The notes under the pieces are model-generated. The model saw nothing but the letters and a program-made list of their open reading frames with translations. It ran no database searches and was not told where the DNA came from. 64,000 bases of DNA from Cytophagales bacterium UBA2561 (lineage in GTDB: Bacteria > Bacteroidota > Bacteroidia > Cytophagales > Thermoflexibacteraceae). Below, piece by piece: positions 61,701 to 64,000 of the stretch. The translations under genes were made by a program, and so were the position numbers. Location: positions 124,001-188,000 of the forward strand of contig DDLX01000028.1 in the NCBI GenBank assembly GCA_002340355.1, in the 5' to 3' direction. Position 1 is the stretch's first letter; each line of letters opens with the position of its first letter.

Positions 61701-64000
61701 GTTCATTAGATGCAGAAGTAGATGAGGTTCGAGTATGGAATAAAGCCTTATCCCAATCTGATATTCAGACAAAAATGAATCAACGATTAGACCCTAGTGC
61801 CGAACCTCACCTACTGCTTTATTACACATTTGATCAAGGAACTCCTAATGCCGATAACACAGACATTATTCAAGTTATTGACCAAACCAATAATCAAAAT
61901 CATGGCACACTAAAGCATTTTGCCCAGACAGGCAGAACCTCAAACTGGGTAGGACATCCAAAATTAAAAGTCACCAGTTCAACAGGGCAAACTCTAAATA
62001 CCAAACAACAAATTAATTTAGGAATTTTTGTTGGAGGAAATTCCAAAGTATATCCAGTGATATGGAATAATATTGGTAAAAATGGAGACCTTAAAATTTC
62101 AGATATCCAAATTTCGGGCAGTGCCGCTTTTACAACCACTTCTCCAAGTTTTATTACTTCAATTGCTCCATCAAGTAGTCAAAGTTTTAATCTGATATTC
62201 AATACAGCACAAAATGGAACCTTCTTTGTCACGGTCTCTTTCCGAAGTAATGATTTGTTTAGCAGTGAGTTTTTCTTGACAGTTCAAGGCACTATTTCTA
62301 CAGCTCCTGATTTGGCATTTTTATATGAAAACCAAGAATTAGTTACTGAAAATACATTTAATTACGGAAGTACTATTGTAGGAGCTTCCAAAGTCAGAGA
62401 ATTTAAGATCCAAAATCAAGGCTATGAAAATTTAATATTATCTTATCCTCATAATAGTTCAACAAATGCAGTACGAATTGAAGGGACTAATCAAAATGAT
62501 TTCGTAATTACCCAATACCCTAGTGATACAACTCTCTTGGCTCAATATCAAACCTCTCTCAAAGTAGCTTTCACACCTAAAGCCTCAGGTAAACGAAGGG
62601 CTCAACTCACAATTTATTCCAATTCTGGTACAAATAACACCCCATTTATTCTCAATTTGGTAGGTGAAGGAGTTTGCTCAGAGATTACGCAAGTCCGAAC
62701 CAATGCACCTACAAGTTGCCAAGTTCCTAATGGGCAAATTATATTCCAGTTGACCAATTTCGTAACTACAGCATTGTACAATATTGAGATGAATCAAGAT
62801 AGCATAACTAATTATGTAAATATACCTATCAATCAAAACGGAGAGCTTATTATTGAAAATATTGCAAATGGTTTTTCGCTCAAAGATGTTCGGATTTCAC
62901 AAGTTTTTTCCGAGTGTGTGATGACTCGAAGTAATCTTAATTTATTTTTGACAATTCCTCCAATCAAAGATACAGATGTTCAAGTAACAACAAACATTAC
63001 AGAGATTTCGCCCAAATTCCCTGTTCAGTTTACATTTACAAACCTGAAAGATTCTCTATATTATCAGTTGTATAATGCGCAAACAAATGAACTACTAAAG
63101 GACTCATTAGCATCAAGTAATTCATCTATTACACTAGACTCTTTAACTACTAATTTTACTTTTTACCTAAAAGCTATCCATAAAAATACCGCTTGTGATA
63201 TTTTAATTCAGAAATCTTATTTTCCAAAAATTGAGGTATATTCCAGTATTCGAGAAGCACAACGTAATATCCTCCAAGAATTTTATAACAGCACAGGTGG
63301 AAATCAAGAATGGATTCCAAAATGGGATTTTAGCTCTTTAGAAATAGCTGATTTGGAAGGAGTTGAAGTATTTGCAGGGAATGTAATTGGTATTGATGTA
63401 GCAGGTTTTGGTTTAATTGATAAAATTCCAAGAAGTATTTTGGACTTGCCAAAATTAGAACACTTGAATGTATCAGAAAACAAGCTTTCATTTGGCTCAT
63501 TAGAGAATATCGCTCATACGGAAGATGTTGAGTTCACTTATATAAATCAAACAAAAGTAGGATTAGTTGAAGAAGTTAAAATTAATGAGGGAGATACACT
63601 TCGTTTAGAGGTGAAAACCAATGGATCACAAAATACCTACCAGTGGTTCCGAGAAGGTATTCCTATTGAAGACGCAAACGGTGCAGTGTATTTAGTAAAT
63701 ACTTCTCAATTAACCGATGCAGGAGAATATTATGTGGAGATTTATAATAAAATTGCTACTAAGGAAACAATAGAAAGTCACCCAATTACGGTTACGGTCT
63801 TTCCAAAGATGGCAGATATTGATATTTCACCATTAGAAATTTTCTTTGAAGAACTGGGAGGAAATTTCTGGAAGATGCCTTGGGATTTTGAAAATGTAAG
63901 TTTATACCGACAACACGGACTTGAAGTTATCGCTGAAGGAAATCAAATTTATGTGCTTTCCATCAATATGCCAAATAACAATCTTGTAGGTGAAATTCCC
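52739..64000 (+). CDS. Giant mosaic secreted protein (continues past the window)
   Basis: An uninterrupted frame of 3,754 codons starts at ATG 52739 and is still open at the window end. Approximate residues: 1-27 signal peptide (ending MIHAQ); 28-485 SBBP propeller repeats (VDFDPSGGTANLTS type); 490-593 Ig-like Big_5 domain; 600-945 FG-GAP/VCBS repeats (DMDGDGDLDAIV type); 948-1050 second Big_5; 1054-2746 four parallel beta-helix modules, each starting YVD/YVN..A.G.NNGKSW and ending DMGA-E; 2749-2858 ASH-like domain; 2863-3041 LamG (WHHFALTYDGTTVKVYVDG); 3076-3312 two more ASH-like domains; about 3505-3690 LRR-like and Ig-like parts (TYQWFREG). A T9SS tail is expected beyond the window. The role, probably in adhesion or surface structure, is inferred. 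Minus-strand frames here are shadows. Confidence 0.9.
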   Translation, partial: MKKYIPFTFRYTLPIFCFFVTTMIHAQIQPLRYNWANGIGGASNDVEISDIVVDASENVYVLGQFQGTVDFDPSGGTANLTSTGLDDIFFAKYNSDGNLVWAKKIGGTGEDSGQNIKIDAYGNIYLTGSFSNSSVDFDPSGSTANLTSTGAEDIFFAKYDNNGNYIWAKQIGGTNSDIGVELCLDWIGNIYLTGVFETTVDFDPNGGTANLTSTGAEDIFFAKYDNNGNYIWAKSIGGTTEDVVTAIALDVNNNICLTGYFSNTVDFNPDGATVNLTSNGNDDIFLAKYNNNGNYIWAKHIGGSGGDESSDLALDNFGNLYLTGYFAGTVDFDPSASIQNRTSISSEDIFLAKYAPNGGYIWAHGFPSGGDNEGKSIALDAFNNVYMMGELSGAIDLDPSAGSASLTPISTDIYLAKYNTHGKYMYAYLIGGTGSDEGQAIELGKNNSVHVIGSFENTVDFDFNGGTANLTSSGSEDIFIAKYNFDFEITSISPVQNATHVPQDTDIFVEFTTALNKPDLNFTSIRISGNQTGFYTAGSFATVANKPHFLTIDLDHDFKAGEEITIGFTTGLRGATGEVFASAWQYQFTVKIPRLANINFITFSSVSTISQDTQAGYAFDADRDGDLDMAIVHHGASNQVGILLNDGTGKYNYSTGSPLSVGISPYSVYAFDADANGTMDVVVSNIASGSVSVLTSSGTNIQGSPHATGGATPHGVYPFDMDGDGDKDLIIANAFSDNVGILKNNGLGDYKSAVGSPFSVGNNPIAVCTYDEDKDGDLDFVVANSDDNNVSIYHNDGTGNFILAYIVPVGTDPRDVYAFDADSDGDMDLIVVNETGINTVSYLENNGSGYNTAVHYSIGTNPYEISVADMDGDGDLDAIVPNKGDGTVSFLENSGSGSFTVHTVITGLDNPTSAIPVDVSGDGDLDLVVTETGTTKQMVVYESVAPINVVNITPTHKALHVPETADIFVEFTTALNVDNLNFASIQVAGTRSGAFSGTMTLSSGEPKFMTIHVTNGFKAGEFVSVTFTTAAKGARGEEFISSYTSFFTVQFLTGTVYVDKDALGGDNDGSSWANAFMSVNDALKFSTSGAEIWIAEGEYKPTGAGGNRTISFEMKTGVSLYGGFKGLNGTPSETTRNQRNPKVNFTTLSGDLNGDDDFQVSGKPMAGASDFQNYGLDNSYHVVFATTNTNNVTIDGLTIQGGYAGGSNHYNNGAGIYVQDASITVQSCILKQNYAEEHGGAAKIIDSQVLFSSVRISQNHAELGGGIISDNSLIRIKNGIFKYNVAFSILGAYGGAMRISGNSSTNIRIDNTLFYDNYAHNYGGGISIYAISGKSVVFANCIFDKNHAAGLSGGYGGGIELSDATNVSILNNTIINNRASGAAGKGGGISIQSSDCTIKNTLFYRNTATGSDKSVFANGGTNTVEHSLFEETTLPTNLTNGGNNLFGQDPLFEDLTKNYQLTQCSPTRNAGDNSHLPIDDIDLDNDNNIGERIPLDFTSASRIFDDADDIVDIGAIEFQTIPSFSTVFVKAGSSGANNGKNWGDAYTDFQSALRYACDGSIIWVAQGTYRPSADIYENYTSSDKQKTFKLRDRIKVYGGFKGDETAFNQRILGVYETILSGDLGMDDSFNNNTTKANASSFTAKGYDTKNVYHVLFATANISNVELDGFTIKGGYANGSGIHDQGAGLYASDAFLTINNCIFKQNIASQYGGGIHATNANLVFNSVRFIQNHSSDYGGGLLAENSTIRLKNGFFRYNYADDYSGGAHFSGGTFTSVRIDNTLFKQNYVEQENGGGVSLTGTGVKATFVNTIFDGNRTNGTRGTGYGYGGGLYAKNNANLLVLNATLVDNRALGGDQKGGGIATSNAFLTVQNSIFHKNVAASAGKSIYVSGGSSDINYNLIQETNATLGGGNLIGEDPIFANTGTNYELTECSLARNAGNNSALITDILDLNINGNTNEDISVDFLTAPRIFDGTIDMGATEYQSTITSDIIYVNSNATSGGNGKNWASAYTDLQDALKSACVGDQIWIAKGIYKPTTSTNTNISFEPKDGVKIYGGFDGTEGSLAERNYITNKTILSGDLGSGLNSHNVVKINSTVTNATLLDGLTIAYGKDTALGGGGIIINGGGLTVKNCFISANKGNKGGGVLYNHTVSNPAGRTRYFVNTRFTYNHTSSYGGAVSNAGLHTEFINCIFDNNTTNQKGGAIQHSGGFITVTNSTFYNNNALLGGGAIYNHSGSNITIRNSIFNQNTRALTTTNDIENNASFLTVGNSLFNSINSYDDNGNNIQNEDPLFTDAPNGNFSLFGCSPAIDKGNNTFITISQDFQTAPRVFNSIVDMGAVERLTLNTPKRIYVDKTATGRNNGKSWTDAYLDFQSALKYSCSGDTIWVAKGVYYPTSGADRSISFVLRDGVKMYGGFAGGETSSSQRNFRINPTILSGDIGSNTSSFVSVNKYPNFITIEFHTNHNDNSYHVVSANGVSSSTVLDGFTISHGNTMGKGADSQGAGLRNINGSPIIRNTTFRYNQATDGAATTNIVSDGTTKSPQFINCKFHHNKATNGSGAILNTFVGTNNKIDLKLINSVFAGNYARHSGGAISAVTITNNTIFMSVTNCTFFRNRAYSADGGAFRLKAQNAGAIVETNIQNTIFWANKASGTGHDINNTDNAKLFLSYNLYELANVTGVNITADAITNKTGNPNFLTINATGLSPQQPSPVLDAGNNAVVTESHDLAGAPRILNGTVDMGAYESASAEIDLKQNTTFISVNDTFDLGITDIGDSIIKTFTITNTGISNLNFSGDLQISSTSEFTTNGSVSGALVPNASTTFNVIFKPTSTGQKETFLTIFSDDGNESVYTFRVVGETPFPGNHLSFDGNDDQIQSINHVGISGTTPRSLEIWTKFNSTSTSPMDIINWGNPTSNNAFGLQIVGQNLHFYQGNTSSINTNFQPNPHQWHHFALTYDGTTVKVYVDGSPIFAQNISSSVTDAKLNIGSSLDAEVDEVRVWNKALSQSDIQTKMNQRLDPSAEPHLLLYYTFDQGTPNADNTDIIQVIDQTNNQNHGTLKHFAQTGRTSNWVGHPKLKVTSSTGQTLNTKQQINLGIFVGGNSKVYPVIWNNIGKNGDLKISDIQISGSAAFTTTSPSFITSIAPSSSQSFNLIFNTAQNGTFFVTVSFRSNDLFSSEFFLTVQGTISTAPDLAFLYENQELVTENTFNYGSTIVGASKVREFKIQNQGYENLILSYPHNSSTNAVRIEGTNQNDFVITQYPSDTTLLAQYQTSLKVAFTPKASGKRRAQLTIYSNSGTNNTPFILNLVGEGVCSEITQVRTNAPTSCQVPNGQIIFQLTNFVTTALYNIEMNQDSITNYVNIPINQNGELIIENIANGFSLKDVRISQVFSECVMTRSNLNLFLTIPPIKDTDVQVTTNITEISPKFPVQFTFTNLKDSLYYQLYNAQTNELLKDSLASSNSSITLDSLTTNFTFYLKAIHKNTACDILIQKSYFPKIEVYSSIREAQRNILQEFYNSTGGNQEWIPKWDFSSLEIADLEGVEVFAGNVIGIDVAGFGLIDKIPRSILDLPKLEHLNVSENKLSFGSLENIAHTEDVEFTYINQTKVGLVEEVKINEGDTLRLEVKTNGSQNTYQWFREGIPIEDANGAVYLVNTSQLTDAGEYYVEIYNKIATKETIESHPITVTVFPKMADIDISPLEIFFEELGGNFWKMPWDFENVSLYRQHGLEVIAEGNQIYVLSINMPNNNLVGEIP
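53165..53436 (+). repeat. Near-identical SBBP repeat units in the giant gene
   Basis: The 77-nt segments 53165-53241 and 53360-53436, one 195-nt period apart, differ at only two positions. The preceding unit (from 52967, 198 nt earlier) also shares its first part. Other propeller units are far more diverged, so these units were recently copied or homogenised. Confidence 0.9.

Noticed and set aside
54420..62139. Many short frames on both strands inside the giant gene
   Set aside because: They are shadows of a continuous 3,754-codon frame with clear domains and have no features of their own.

Overview
The window looks like a chromosomal segment of a low-GC member of the Bacteroidota, most probably of the order Cytophagales. 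The evidence is AT-rich DNA, promoters of the Bacteroidota type (TTTG, then about 19 bases, then TAnnTTTG), starts without Shine-Dalgarno sequences, a type IX secretion (T9SS) sorting domain on one large secreted protein, a SprA-like beta-barrel protein, DUF2452 and DUF2911 proteins, a eukaryotic-type glycogen branching enzyme and an HMG-CoA reductase. The genus cannot be fixed from the sequence alone.

Layout. Positions 1-7.3 kb hold housekeeping genes: the mltG start (cut by the window edge), trmD, two small conserved proteins, ahcY, an Rpn/PD-(D/E)XK gene, pyrB and an M20 dipeptidase. Positions 7.3-23 kb hold sbcC, a ceramidase-like protein, ftcD, a membrane/TPR gene broken by one in-frame amber codon, a conserved protein of unknown function, a SprA-like outer-membrane protein and a TPR protein. 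Positions 23.2-26 kb hold a small lipoprotein gene, an orphan CRISPR array (four identical 36-bp repeats, three 30-bp spacers, no cas genes in the window) and HMG-CoA reductase flanked by two copies of a MITE-like repeat. Positions 26-38 kb hold a T9SS-exported BNR-repeat protein, an FAD oxidoreductase, a decayed PD-(D/E)XK fragment, a rhomboid protease, a CBS protein, purE, tsaD, thiH, a DUF2911 protein, a GyrI-like protein and trmH.

Positions 38.3-43.6 kb form a small defence-type island: a type IIG restriction-modification enzyme, an Rpn-like nuclease gene 24 bases downstream, and a fragment of a second type IIG specificity region. Positions 43.6-50.4 kb hold glgB, a second type of MITE-like element with inverted ends and a possible target duplication, a NYN-nuclease/cold-shock-domain fusion, an esterase, gmd and a lipoprotein. 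From 50.7 kb come a TPR protein and then one open frame that begins at 52739 behind a consensus promoter and runs off the window end (at least 3,754 codons). It is a mosaic secreted protein: SBBP propeller repeats, FG-GAP repeats, four parallel beta-helix modules, ASH-like domains, a LamG domain and LRR/Ig-like parts.

The strongest non-textbook signals are the four-copy repeat family A (AGAGGTTG-type ends, internal palindrome, repeatedly placed at gene 3' ends), the orphan CRISPR array, the amber-interrupted membrane gene, an exact 99-bp tandem duplication that copies a start codon, and the giant mosaic gene. No tRNA or rRNA genes were recognised.
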